DNA of 64,000 nt from contig CANMQE010000006.1 of assembly GCA_947499975.1 (NCBI GenBank), positions 62,001 through 126,000 on the forward strand. Reading direction: 5' to 3'. This stretch comes from an uncultured Sphingomonadaceae bacterium (lineage in GTDB: Bacteria; Pseudomonadota; Alphaproteobacteria; Sphingomonadales; Sphingomonadaceae). Both the position numbers and the translations under genes were made by a program. The notes below the pieces were generated by a model. That model was not told where the DNA came from. It worked only from the letters and a program-made list of their open reading frames with translations, and did not search any database. Positions 32,924-41,435 of this stretch are shown here, piece by piece (position 1 is the first letter of the stretch; every line of letters begins with the position of its first letter).

Positions 32924-33639
32924 TCCGCGCCAGCTGGTTCCAGCCCATCGAGGAAATCCGCACCGATGCGCGGTTCTTCGTCGGGTTCTTCGATCTCGGC
33001 TTCTTCCGAAACTTCGTCGTCCACTTCGGCATCTACGGTCGCGGCCTCGTCCAGCGCGATTCCCTCCGCCGCGATCCGGTCGGCCTGCGCATCCGGCGTA
33101 GCCATCTTGTCCGTTTCGTCGAAAGTTTCGAGAGCATCGCCGCCATCCTCGCGGGGAACGAACTCGGCCTCGGCCACGGCGTTGTCGCGATCATAGACGC
33201 GCACGGGATCGAAAGGCCCCAGCGGCGTATCGGGATGCACGCGGATCAGCGGGTAGGGCTGACCGGGGATACCCATGTATTCAAGCTGCGCGGTATTCTC
33301 GCCCGTCTGGCTGAACCGCAGGACATCGCGCCGACCGCCTGATTGCGGGCCTTCGAAGGTAAGTTGCACCACGCCGCGCCGCTTCACGGTCTCCATCGGG
33401 GTGACGGTCTGCACCCCGTCCATCTGGCGGAACACCGCGCCATTGCTGGAAATCGTGTCGGGGCGCGTCCAGCTGCCCTGCCACGTGCCATCCTCACCCT
33501 CGTCCAGCATGAAGACGAAGATGGTCGCATCGTCGATCTGCAGCGCCCAGTGGCCATCGAGGGTGGCGTCAGCATCCTGTGCCGCTACCTGGAATGGCAG
33601 CAGCAGCGCGGCGAGAAGAGCGAGTATCCGTAAGTGCAT
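32920..33639 (-). CDS. Exported protein with acidic C-terminal tail, unknown function
   Basis: A 239-residue protein with a signal peptide (MHLRILALLAALLLPFQVAAQ). A beta-rich domain of about 125 residues follows (DGHWALQIDDATIFVFML, GTWQGSWTRP, RDVLRFSQTGENTAQLEYMG), reminiscent of lipocalin-like extracellular domains. The last 75 residues are extremely rich in Asp and Glu and look disordered. I do not recognise the family. The ATG at 33639 is chosen because it begins the signal. It may bind a ligand in the periplasm; the acidic tail could bind metal ions. Confidence 0.7.
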   Translation of the reverse strand: MHLRILALLAALLLPFQVAAQDADATLDGHWALQIDDATIFVFMLDEGEDGTWQGSWTRPDTISSNGAVFRQMDGVQTVTPMETVKRRGVVQLTFEGPQSGGRRDVLRFSQTGENTAQLEYMGIPGQPYPLIRVHPDTPLGPFDPVRVYDRDNAVAEAEFVPREDGGDALETFDETDKMATPDAQADRIAAEGIALDEAATVDAEVDDEVSEEAEIEEPDEEPRIGADFLDGLEPAGAD

Positions 33640-33676
33640 GGCCGCCTCATGGCGCAAGCGCGCCTGTGACTGCAAG

Positions 33677-33712
33677 CAAAAGGGGCGACCCGCTTGCGCA
33701 GGCCGCCCCTTC
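33677..33712 (-). terminator. Rho-independent terminator after the O-demethylase gene
   Basis: On the minus strand AAGGGGCGGCC and GGTCGCCCCTT form a long stem followed by TTTTGC. It ends the hydrolase/O-demethylase transcript before the exported-protein gene. Confidence 0.75.
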
Positions 33713-33736
33713 CCCTCCCCCAGATGGAGTTTGCGA

Positions 33737-35164
33737 TCAGGCGTTCGTGCCTACGCCCTTCGCACGCCAGCTGTCGGCATAGCCGGTGCGGGCGACGTTG
33801 GAGTAGGGAACCGGCGAGATCACCGCCTTAATTTCGGTCTGCTCATGCGGTTCGACAGTCGGCTTGCTGGTGCCGCCGTTCGGCTCACCCCACACCAGCG
33901 TGACTTCCTTGCCCATTTCCACCTCGTCCGGGTCGATCATGGCGAGGCTGAGCATCTTGCCTTCGTTCGAAGAGTAGCCGATCCAGGTCGACACGCCGAT
34001 TTCCTTGCCGTCGGCATTCTTGACGGTGTCGAAGGGGTGCATGGCATACACGGCACTGGGGAATTCGAACCACTTGGCCCGGCCGCCTTCTGCGAACATG
34101 GAGGACATGGTGCGGCTGACTTCCTCGTCATCCAGCGCCAGCGTGACCTTCTGCTTGTGCTTCTGGTCCTTCATCTTTTCCAGCGCTTCGCGGCCCACGA
34201 AATCGTGATCGAACTTCACGATGTGGCCATAGCCGATGTCCCACGGCGTGAGGTAATATCCCTCGACACTGTCGGGAACGTGGCTGCCGCCGATGGAGCA
34301 CATGCCGGCATAGGACTTGCCCGAAGCCCAGCTGCGGAAGTCCTTCATCATCTGCGAATCGCCGGTGTAGAAAGCGGGCAGCGGAGAAGGCAGCCAGCCG
34401 GATTCCAGCGTGTTGGACGAATAGGCGCGGCCACCCACCAGTTCGAGGCCGAAGTCTTCGCCGGCTTCCACCAGTGCGGAATGCACGGCCTGGTAATCTT
34501 CCCAGGGGCCGAACAGTTCGTAACCCGGCTGACCAGCCATGCCGTGGCGCAGGGCGATCACGTCCTTACCGGCGATGTCGATATGCGCCATGTTGAAGAA
34601 CTTCAGGTCCGGCGGGGTCTGGCCCATGGCCTTTTCCAGCGTCTTCATGGCGTTGGGGCCCTGCAGCTGGAAGCGATAGTTCTTGCGCACGCCGTCGCTG
34701 CGCATCGCGGTGCGCTCGTCACGCTCCACGGTCACGTCCCACTTGCCGCCATCGGGCTTGGGATACTGCGCGTGGAATTCCACCCACTCGATAGCCGGGG
34801 CACGGCCCACCAGGCTGAATTCTTCCTCGTCGAGGTAGAACAGGATCACGTCGCCGATCACATAGCCATCGGGCGTTACCGGCACGTACTGCTTGGCCTT
34901 GTTGACGGCGAAGTTCTTGAAGCTGTTGATGGCGGTGTATTCCAGCAGCGCCATGGCATCGGGGCCGCGCACGTAGAGTTCCACCATGTGATAGCTCTGG
35001 TTGAACAGAACGCACGTATCCGCCCAACCCTTCTGTTCCTTGCGCCAGTTGGAATATTCTGCCGGAACGCCGGGATAGGCGTTGGGGCCAACCTGCTGGT
35101 TGCGCAGGAATTCGACAACGTCGCCCTGGCTATCCAGTTTCTGCTGCAAATTCTGGTCACTCAT
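33737..35164 (-). CDS. Tetrahydrofolate-dependent aryl O-demethylase, LigM/DesA type
   Basis: A 475-residue GcvT-fold protein very like the sphingomonad vanillate/3-O-methylgallate demethylase LigM and syringate demethylase DesA. Shared segments include EYSNWRKEQ, LFNQSYHMVELY, NKAKQYVPVTPDGYVIGD, VGRAPAIEW, RALRHGMAG-like IALRHGMAG, SNTLESGWLPSPLPA and TVEPHEQTEIKAVISPVPYS. R121 and Y248 correspond to the Arg and Tyr that LigM uses near the methoxy group. It moves the methyl of an aryl methyl ether to THF, giving 5-methyl-THF and a phenol. The neighbouring MetF, FolD and PurU genes fit recycling of that product. The substrate cannot be fixed from sequence alone. Confidence 0.92.
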   Translation of the reverse strand: MSDQNLQQKLDSQGDVVEFLRNQQVGPNAYPGVPAEYSNWRKEQKGWADTCVLFNQSYHMVELYVRGPDAMALLEYTAINSFKNFAVNKAKQYVPVTPDGYVIGDVILFYLDEEEFSLVGRAPAIEWVEFHAQYPKPDGGKWDVTVERDERTAMRSDGVRKNYRFQLQGPNAMKTLEKAMGQTPPDLKFFNMAHIDIAGKDVIALRHGMAGQPGYELFGPWEDYQAVHSALVEAGEDFGLELVGGRAYSSNTLESGWLPSPLPAFYTGDSQMMKDFRSWASGKSYAGMCSIGGSHVPDSVEGYYLTPWDIGYGHIVKFDHDFVGREALEKMKDQKHKQKVTLALDDEEVSRTMSSMFAEGGRAKWFEFPSAVYAMHPFDTVKNADGKEIGVSTWIGYSSNEGKMLSLAMIDPDEVEMGKEVTLVWGEPNGGTSKPTVEPHEQTEIKAVISPVPYSNVARTGYADSWRAKGVGTNA

Positions 35165-35215
35165 GTTCAGTTCCTCTCCTTGGAAATCAAGTCAGTCAAA
35201 AAGGTAATCCTGGTT

Positions 35216-35932
35216 TCAGCCCTCGGCGGGCATGGCCAGCCAGTCGCCGATCGCGGCGTTCACGGCATCGGGTGCCTCCAGCTGGATCATGTGTCCCGCG
35301 CCCGGCACGATCACCAGCTTCGCATTGGCGATTTTGCTCGCGATGGTTTCATGCTGCGAAGGCGGCGCCCAGGCATCGTTCTCGCCCGTCATCACCAGCG
35401 TCGGGCAGGTCAGCCCGGCCAGCAGATCGTCAAACGGCGGACGGCCCAGCAACGCCTTGATCTGGGCATCGAACATGGCCTGCCCCTTGGACAGGCACAT
35501 TTCGCGCATCGTCTGGAATTCTGGCGTGTCGCGGTTGGCATCGGCCACCATCGGCGGCAGCCAGGTGTCCACCAGCGCCTCGAACCCGTTGTCGTAGCCT
35601 ACCTGCTGCAGTTCGGCGCGCTTGGCCGGTTCGTTCTCGCCAACGGGATGGATCCCGGTGGAGACCAGCGCCAGCCGACGCACGCGGTGCGGGGCGAGGC
35701 GCACGATTTCCATTGCCACGCGGCCGCCCATGGAATGGCCGAAAATGTCGAGCTTGTCGGCCCCGCGCTCATCCGCCTGCGACAGCGCGACGCGCGCCAT
35801 CTCCGCCAACGAGTCGGCCATGCCGAAGCCATCCACCACCAGTGCATCAGGATAGGCCGATTGCTGCGGCGCATACATGCGCGAATCACAGATCAGGCCC
35901 GGTAAAAACATCAGCATTCTGGCGGCATCCAC
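35216..35932 (-). CDS. Alpha/beta hydrolase upstream of the O-demethylase
   Basis: A 238-residue hydrolase of the enol-lactonase/esterase type. The nucleophile is S67 (IFGHSMGGRVAME), the acid is probably the Asp in TGENDAWAPP and the His is in GAGHMIQLE. It has no lid insertion or signal. The start is uncertain: GTG at 35932, or ATG at 35917, which has no strong ribosome site either. It is first in a two-gene unit with the LigM-like gene. It may release a methoxylated phenol from an ester, or open a lactone after ring cleavage. Confidence 0.84.
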   Translation of the reverse strand: MDAARMLMFLPGLICDSRMYAPQQSAYPDALVVDGFGMADSLAEMARVALSQADERGADKLDIFGHSMGGRVAMEIVRLAPHRVRRLALVSTGIHPVGENEPAKRAELQQVGYDNGFEALVDTWLPPMVADANRDTPEFQTMREMCLSKGQAMFDAQIKALLGRPPFDDLLAGLTCPTLVMTGENDAWAPPSQHETIASKIANAKLVIVPGAGHMIQLEAPDAVNAAIGDWLAMPAEG

Positions 35933-35956
35933 TCAATTTCTTCGCGTTCTTGAAAA

Positions 35957-35972
35957 TTTCATCTATACGAAT
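35957..35972. promoter_or_regulatory. Putative IclR operator, site 3
   Basis: TTTCATCTATACGAAT lies in the gap between the divergent hydrolase/O-demethylase and MetF/PurU/FolD units. Its reverse complement differs from the IclR-promoter site in two of 16 bases. It is 25 bases before the hydrolase start and about 100 before the MetF start. Confidence 0.6.
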
Positions 35973-36070
35973 TTCCCGCCATGCGCTAGGGGGTTTGTCA
36001 AACAACACGTATAGCCCCGGCGCATACCCGGACGCATGAGGATCGGCGGGGCGAAAGAGGAGAGAAGAAC

Positions 36071-36940
36071 ATGTCCTACGCAGCAATTCACCCCAAATGG
36101 GAAGAGCCGATGGACAATATGGTCGACGGCTATTCGTTGGAAATGACGGCCAAGGAAACCGAGGGGCTGAAGGAAGCCGCGCCGCTGATCCGCAAGGATA
36201 CGCAGGTCGCCGTCACCTTCCTTCCGGGCGAGGAGCTGGAGCAGCGCGTGGAAGCCGCCGTGCTGGTGCGCGAGCTTGGTTTCGAGCCGATCGTCCACCT
36301 TTCCGCCCGCCGTATCGAGAGCGAGGAGCAGCTTGACTGGTACCTCGGCCAAATCACGAAGAAGGCAGGGGTGAAGCGCGTCTTCATCATCGCCGGCGAT
36401 CCGCCCGAGGCCGAGGGCCCCTATGAGGATAGCCTGCAGATCATCGAAAGCGGCCTGCTGGAAAAGCACGGTATCGAGATCGTGGGCGTCGGCGGCCATC
36501 CCGAAGGTCATCCCAATGTCTCTCGCGATGAGCTGTGGGTGTGGATGCAGAAGAAGATCGACGCGGTGCGCGCCCATGGCATGACGCCGCTGATCGTCAC
36601 CCAGTTCGCCTTTGACGACGATGCCATCGTGGAATGGCTTTCCGACATGCGCGAACGCGGCATCGACGTGCCCGTGCGCCTCGGCGTGCCCGGGCCTGCC
36701 GGTATCAAGCGCCTGCTGGGCTTTGCCAAGCGCTGCGGCGTGGGCGCATCGGCATCGGTGATGAAGAAATACGGCGTCTCACTGACGAACCTCGTCGGCA
36801 AGGCCGGGCCGGACAAGCTGGTGGGCAATCTGGAGCAGAAGCTGACGGACCGGCACGGCCGCGTGCGCCTGCACTTCTATCCCTTCGGCGCGCTGACAGC
36901 CTCCGCCGAATGGATCAACGATTACGACGGGCGTCACTGA
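36071..36940 (+). CDS. metF: Methylenetetrahydrofolate reductase-like protein
   Basis: A 289-residue TIM-barrel protein of the MetF family. Recognisable steps are VTFLPGEE, EPIVHLSARRI, KRVFIIAGDPPEAEGPYEDS, GVGGHPEGHP, PLIVTQFAFD and RLGVPGPAGIKRLL. Beside the O-demethylase it most likely runs in the oxidative direction, turning 5-methyl-THF into 5,10-methylene-THF, as the MetF next to ligM in sphingomonads is thought to do. The leader AGGAGAGAAGAAC supports the start. The stop and the purU start share one base. Confidence 0.9.
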   Translation: MSYAAIHPKWEEPMDNMVDGYSLEMTAKETEGLKEAAPLIRKDTQVAVTFLPGEELEQRVEAAVLVRELGFEPIVHLSARRIESEEQLDWYLGQITKKAGVKRVFIIAGDPPEAEGPYEDSLQIIESGLLEKHGIEIVGVGGHPEGHPNVSRDELWVWMQKKIDAVRAHGMTPLIVTQFAFDDDAIVEWLSDMRERGIDVPVRLGVPGPAGIKRLLGFAKRCGVGASASVMKKYGVSLTNLVGKAGPDKLVGNLEQKLTDRHGRVRLHFYPFGALTASAEWINDYDGRH

Positions 36941-37788
36941 TGCCTACTGCAACGCTCCGCCTTTCCTGCCCCATCCGCACCGGTATCTCTGCACGCGTCA
37001 CGGCGTTCACCGCCGATCGCGACTGCATTATCGAGGAAGCACAGCAGTTCTCCGATCGTCGCACCGGCCGCTTCTTCATGCGGCTGGTGTTCGATCCGCA
37101 GGATAACGACTTCGCCTCGCTGCGCGACGCCTTCGCCTCCATCGCCGAGAATTTCGAGATGGAATGGGACCTGCGCGAACCCGGCTGGGTGCCCAAGGTG
37201 GTGCTGATGGTGAGCGCGTTCGATCACTGCCTGGGCGATCTGCTTTACCGGATGCGCATCGGCGAGATCAACATGGAGGTGCCCGCAATCATCTCCAACC
37301 ACCCGCGCGAAAAGCTCACCACCTCGCTGATCGGCGACATCCCCTATCACCACCTGCCGATCACCAGGGAAACCAAGCCGCAGCAGGAGGCCGAGGTGCG
37401 CCGCATCGTCGAGGAGACGGGCGCGGATCTGGTGGTGCTGGCGCGTTACATGCAGATTTTCTCCGACGACATGTCGAAGCATCTTTCCGGCCGCTGCATC
37501 AACATCCACCATTCCTTCCTGCCCGGCTTCAAGGGCGCGAAACCCTATCACCAGGCCTACAAGCGCGGCGTGAAGATGATCGGGGCGACCAGCCATTACG
37601 TGACGGACGATCTCGACGAGGGACCGATCATCGCGCAGGACGTGGAGAATGTAAGCCATTCCGAAAGCCCGGACGACCTGGTGGCAAAGGGCCGCGACGT
37701 GGAACGGCGCGTGCTGGCCAAGGCCGTAAGCGCGCATTTGCAGGACCGGGTCTTCCTCAATGGCGATCGCACGGTCGTCTTCGAATAA
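36940..37788 (+). CDS. purU: Formyltetrahydrofolate deformylase
   Basis: A 282-residue PurU. An N-terminal ACT-like domain (LRLSCPIRTGISARVTAF) precedes the formyltransferase-fold catalytic domain with the His in NIHHSFLPGFKGAKPYHQA and the Asp in HYVTDDLDEGP. It hydrolyses 10-formyl-THF to formate and THF. Placed between MetF and FolD, it closes a route from 5-methyl-THF to formate that regenerates free THF for the O-demethylase. Confidence 0.94.
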   Translation: MPTATLRLSCPIRTGISARVTAFTADRDCIIEEAQQFSDRRTGRFFMRLVFDPQDNDFASLRDAFASIAENFEMEWDLREPGWVPKVVLMVSAFDHCLGDLLYRMRIGEINMEVPAIISNHPREKLTTSLIGDIPYHHLPITRETKPQQEAEVRRIVEETGADLVVLARYMQIFSDDMSKHLSGRCINIHHSFLPGFKGAKPYHQAYKRGVKMIGATSHYVTDDLDEGPIIAQDVENVSHSESPDDLVAKGRDVERRVLAKAVSAHLQDRVFLNGDRTVVFE

Positions 37789-37810
37789 ATAAACGGGAGT
37801 TTTGCCGCAG

Positions 37811-38749
37811 ATGGCAGAGATTATCGATGGCCGCGCAATCGCGCGCCAGCTCGACGAGAAAACGAAGGCGCAGGTAGAGGAACTGGTGGCGGCGGGCCAT
37901 CCCGCTCCCGGCCTCACCGTGATCCTGGTGGGCGAAGATCCCGCCAGCGAGGTGTATGTCCGTCGCAAGATCAAGGCGTGCGAGAGGGTGGGCATCCACT
38001 CCACCGAACACCGCCTGCCGGCCGATACCTCGCAGGAAGACCTGCTGGACCTGATCGCCACGCTGAACGTCGATCCCGCCGTGCACGGCATCCTGTGCCA
38101 GGTGCCCCTGCCCGATCATATCGACACGAGGCTGGTGCTGCGCTCCATCTCGCCGGAGAAGGACGTGGACGGGTTTCACCCCGTCAACGTGGGCCGTCTT
38201 TCCACCGGCACCGGCGGCATAGTGCCCTGCACCCCGCTGGGCGTGATGATGTTGATCCATTCCGTCATCCCCGACCTTACCGGAAAGGACGTGGTGGTGA
38301 TCGGCAAGTCCAACATCGTGGGCAAGCCGGTGGCGAACCTGCTGCTGGATGCAGAGGCCACCGTTACCGTCACCCACATCTACACCCACGGCCTGCCGGA
38401 AGTGTGCCGCAAGGCCGACGTGATCGTGGCCGCCGCCGGTGCGCCCGAGCTGGTGAAGGGCCACTGGGTGAAGGATGGCGCGGTGCTGATCGACGTTGGC
38501 ATCACCCGGCAGGAGACAGAGGACGGCAAGACCAAACTGGTGGGCGACATCAAGTTCGACGAGGTGCAGCATGCCGCCGCCGTTACCCCGGTGCCCGGCG
38601 GCGTTGGCCCGATGACCATCGCCTGCCTGCTTGCCAACACGGTGCAGGCCGCCCGCACCCTGATGCTGGGCAAGGACGAGGACAGCAGTGACTATGCCGA
38701 TGCGCCTTCACGCACTATGTTCACGGGATCAGGATCGAACCCGAACTAG
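37811..38749 (+). CDS. folD: Methylene-THF dehydrogenase / methenyl-THF cyclohydrolase
   Basis: A 312-residue bifunctional FolD. Signature stretches are LVGEDPASEVYVRRKIKACE with the catalytic Lys, GILCQVPLPDH, PEKDVDGFHPVN, and VVVIGKSNIVGKPVANLL of the NADP site, then PVPGGVGPMTIACLL. It converts 5,10-methylene-THF to 10-formyl-THF. The 22-base gap after purU and the same strand indicate one operon (metF-purU-folD). Confidence 0.96.
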   Translation: MAEIIDGRAIARQLDEKTKAQVEELVAAGHPAPGLTVILVGEDPASEVYVRRKIKACERVGIHSTEHRLPADTSQEDLLDLIATLNVDPAVHGILCQVPLPDHIDTRLVLRSISPEKDVDGFHPVNVGRLSTGTGGIVPCTPLGVMMLIHSVIPDLTGKDVVVIGKSNIVGKPVANLLLDAEATVTVTHIYTHGLPEVCRKADVIVAAAGAPELVKGHWVKDGAVLIDVGITRQETEDGKTKLVGDIKFDEVQHAAAVTPVPGGVGPMTIACLLANTVQAARTLMLGKDEDSSDYADAPSRTMFTGSGSNPN

Positions 38750-38763
38750 AAAGCCGAAGCTTC

Positions 38764-40272
38764 ATGACCCAGCCCGACACCGACATTCTCATTATCGGGG
38801 CAGGGCTGTCGGGTATTTCGATGGCAGGCCATATCGGCATGATCTGCCCCGATCGCAGCTACACGATACTGGAGCGGCGGGGCGACATCGGCGGGACGTG
38901 GGACCTGTTCCGTTATCCCGGTGTGCGCTCTGATTCCGACATGCACACGCTCGGCTTCGCGTTCGAACCGTGGCGGCACGAGGATTCCATCGCCGACGGG
39001 CCAGCCATCCTTGAATATCTCAATCGCATCGTCGATGAACGCGGCATCCGCGAGAATATCCGCTTCGGCCATGAAGTTCTCTCCGCCGATTGGGATTCGT
39101 CAGTCGCGCTCTGGCGCGTCACCGCGCGCGGCAGCGATGGCAGTCGCAGTGTTACTTCGGCGCGCTGGCTCTATTTCGCCAGCGGCTATTACGATTACGA
39201 CAATCCCCACGATGCCGAGATTCCGGGTATCGACCAGTTCGGTGGAGACGTGATCCACCCGCAATTCTGGCCCGAGGATTTCGACTATTCAGGCAAGGAC
39301 GTGGTGGTGATCGGATCGGGCGCGACGGCGGTGACGCTGGTGCCCGCGATGGCGCAGCAGGCCCGCAGCGTCACCATGTTGCAGCGCACGCCCACGTGGA
39401 TGGGCGCAGGCCCGCGGCACGACCGTGTGAACCAGGTGCTGAAACGCTGGTTGCCCGAGAAGCTCGCCTACAGCCTCACCCGCTGGAAGAACATCGCGCT
39501 GCGCAGCTATTTCTTCAACCTGTCGCGCCGCAAACCTGCCAGGCTGGCCGAGATGCTGCGCAGCCGCCTCAAGGGCGAACTCGGCAGCAAATACGATCCC
39601 AAGCATTTCGAGCCGCCCTATAACCCGTGGCAGCAACGCCTGTGCCTGGTGCCCGACGGCGATCTGTTCGAGGCGATCAAGAATGACAAGGCGCGCGTCG
39701 TCACCGATCATATTGCCGGCTTCAATGCCAGCGGGATCACACTGCAGTCGGGCGATCATCTGCCCGCCGACGTGGTGGTGACCGCCACCGGCCTGCGGCT
39801 GGTGCTGGCAGGCAAGGTGGAGGTTTCGAAGGATGGCGAGCCGGTGGAATGGACCGACCATTTCTTCTATCGCGGCACGATGTTCTCCAACTTGCCGAAC
39901 CTGTCCTTCGTGTTCGGCTATCTCAACGCCAGCTGGACCTTGCGCGCGGATTCCAACGCCCGCTACGCCTGCGAAGTGCTGAATGAAATGAGCGAAAGGG
40001 GCGCGCAGGTCGCGGTGCCGGAGCTTTTGCCGGAGGACGAGCCGGAGGCGGTGAACCCGTGGGATTACACCTCGGGCTATCTGACCAGGGCGAAGGCCAT
40101 GATGCCCAAGGTGGCCGCCGAAAGGCCGTGGACGCTGGCGCACAATTACATCGAGGACCGCCGCGATTTCCGCCAGCGCCCGGTGGCCGATGGCGTGCTG
40201 CGTTTCTACGCCGCGCCCGCCGCATCGCACGCGCAACACCAGCCAGAACACGAGAAGATTGCCGCAGAATGA
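38764..40272 (+). CDS. FAD/NADPH flavin-containing monooxygenase, Baeyer-Villiger type
   Basis: A 502-residue monooxygenase. The FAD loop is IIGAGLSGISMAGHI, the NADPH loop is VVIGSGATAVTLVPAM, and the Baeyer-Villiger fingerprint FGGDVIHPQFWP lies between them. Overall it resembles EthA-like monooxygenases. It inserts oxygen into a ketone or oxidises a heteroatom. It follows folD by 14 bases, so it may be transcribed with the C1 genes, but its substrate is unknown; an aryl ketone would fit. Confidence 0.9.
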   Translation: MTQPDTDILIIGAGLSGISMAGHIGMICPDRSYTILERRGDIGGTWDLFRYPGVRSDSDMHTLGFAFEPWRHEDSIADGPAILEYLNRIVDERGIRENIRFGHEVLSADWDSSVALWRVTARGSDGSRSVTSARWLYFASGYYDYDNPHDAEIPGIDQFGGDVIHPQFWPEDFDYSGKDVVVIGSGATAVTLVPAMAQQARSVTMLQRTPTWMGAGPRHDRVNQVLKRWLPEKLAYSLTRWKNIALRSYFFNLSRRKPARLAEMLRSRLKGELGSKYDPKHFEPPYNPWQQRLCLVPDGDLFEAIKNDKARVVTDHIAGFNASGITLQSGDHLPADVVVTATGLRLVLAGKVEVSKDGEPVEWTDHFFYRGTMFSNLPNLSFVFGYLNASWTLRADSNARYACEVLNEMSERGAQVAVPELLPEDEPEAVNPWDYTSGYLTRAKAMMPKVAAERPWTLAHNYIEDRRDFRQRPVADGVLRFYAAPAASHAQHQPEHEKIAAE

Positions 40273-41036
40273 GCAGCGAGAAAAACAAGGTATGGACCGC
40301 CGGAATGGTGGTGATCGGTGACGAGATCCTGTCCGGACGCACACATGACAAGAACATCGCACAGGTCGCCAGCTGGCTGCAGGTGCAAGGCATCCGCCTG
40401 ATGGAAGCGCGTGTGGTGTCGGACGACATGGCGGCGATCGGCGATGCCGTGAAGGCCATGATGGCGGCGCATGATTACGTCTTCACCACTGGCGGCATCG
40501 GCCCCACGCATGACGATATCACGGTGGACGCCGTGGCGGCGGCGCTGGGCGTGCCGGTGATCGTCCACCCCGAAGCGCGCGCCATCCTGGAACGTTACTA
40601 CGCAGACAAGTCCGGCGGCCTTACCGAGGCTCGCCTGCGCATGGCCCGCACGCCAGAAGGGTCTGAACTGATACCCAATCGCATGTCGGGCGCGCCGGGC
40701 ATCCGCCACGGCAATCTGTTCCTGATGGCAGGCGTGCCGCATATCACCGCTCAGATGCTGGATGGCCTTACCGGTCAATTAGAAGGCGGCGCGCCGCTGA
40801 TCAGCGAAACGGTGGGTTGCTGGACTGCCGAAAGCGAAGTGGCGGATATCCTGCGCGAGGTGGAGAAGAACCACGAGGATTGCCAGATCGGCAGTTACCC
40901 CTTCTTCCGCGAGGGACAGACCGGTGCAAATTTCGTGATCCGCTCCACCAGCCGCGAAGTGCTGGACAGCGCGATGCACACGCTGTGCGAGGCGCTGGCG
41001 GAGACAGGCCGCGACTTCACGCCGGGCGGTATCTAG
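40269..41036 (+). CDS. CinA-like molybdopterin-binding-domain protein
   Basis: A 255-residue protein with the MoCF/CinA N-terminal domain (VVIGDEILSGRTHDKNIAQVASWL, FTTGGIGPTHDDIT, LMAGVPHI). The C-terminal nicotinamide-nucleotide amidase domain of full CinA is absent. The stop of the monooxygenase and this start overlap as ATGA. The role of the short form is poorly defined; ADP-ribose or nucleotide hydrolysis has been proposed for relatives. Confidence 0.88.
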   Translation: MSSEKNKVWTAGMVVIGDEILSGRTHDKNIAQVASWLQVQGIRLMEARVVSDDMAAIGDAVKAMMAAHDYVFTTGGIGPTHDDITVDAVAAALGVPVIVHPEARAILERYYADKSGGLTEARLRMARTPEGSELIPNRMSGAPGIRHGNLFLMAGVPHITAQMLDGLTGQLEGGAPLISETVGCWTAESEVADILREVEKNHEDCQIGSYPFFREGQTGANFVIRSTSREVLDSAMHTLCEALAETGRDFTPGGI

Positions 41037-41069
41037 ACCTCGCCAGCCCCAGCGCCAGCGAAGTGGTGA

Positions 41070-41306
41070 TCAGCGCGTGCCGCGACGCGCTTCATCGTCC
41101 GCCAGTTCCTCGCGCAATTCGCGTGCGCCGCGTTCCCCGCGCGCATCCTGGCGTGCAGATGTGCGCTTCGATTGCCAGGTTCCGTATCCGATACCCAGCA
41201 AGAGCAGCAACGCGCCGGCCCCGGCGGCGATGCGCGTTTCGGTAAGCACGGCCAGAAGGATTACCACCAGTATCGCCGCAAAGACGAATATCGCAGTCTT
41301 GGACAT
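41070..41306 (-). CDS. Small inner-membrane protein, unknown function
   Basis: A 78-residue protein with two hydrophobic segments (residues 4-20 and 27-42) and a basic/acidic mixed tail (KRTSARQDARGERGARELREE). The start at ATG 41306 places the first segment at the N-terminus. I recognise no family. It converges with the CinA-like gene. Confidence 0.6.
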   Translation of the reverse strand: MSKTAIFVFAAILVVILLAVLTETRIAAGAGALLLLLGIGYGTWQSKRTSARQDARGERGARELREELADDEARRGTR

Positions 41307-41374
41307 GAGAGTTTCCTTTCTCCTGTTCAATGCGCCAGTTCGTTACCGTTTCCGCAAAACCTCGTTGTAAAGCA

Positions 41375-41408
41375 GAAGGGGCCGGGAAATCGCTTCCCCG
41401 GCCCCTTC
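41375..41408 (-). terminator. Terminator hairpin after rplA
   Basis: A 12-bp perfect stem (GAAGGGGCCGGG / CCCGGCCCCTTC) lies 27 bases after the rplA stop. The following minus-strand bases are only moderately T-rich. It implies that the ribosomal transcript ends here rather than running into rplJ-rplL. Confidence 0.65.
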
Positions 41409-41435
41409 AATCATATGTTCGAGAAGAACGCCGGA

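Noticed and set aside
33275..35905. An 876-codon open frame on the plus strand opposite the O-demethylase and hydrolase genes
   Set aside because: It lies antisense to two genes with clear family motifs, and its translation is His/Gly/Arg-rich without any domain. GC-rich codon bias leaves such mirror frames open.
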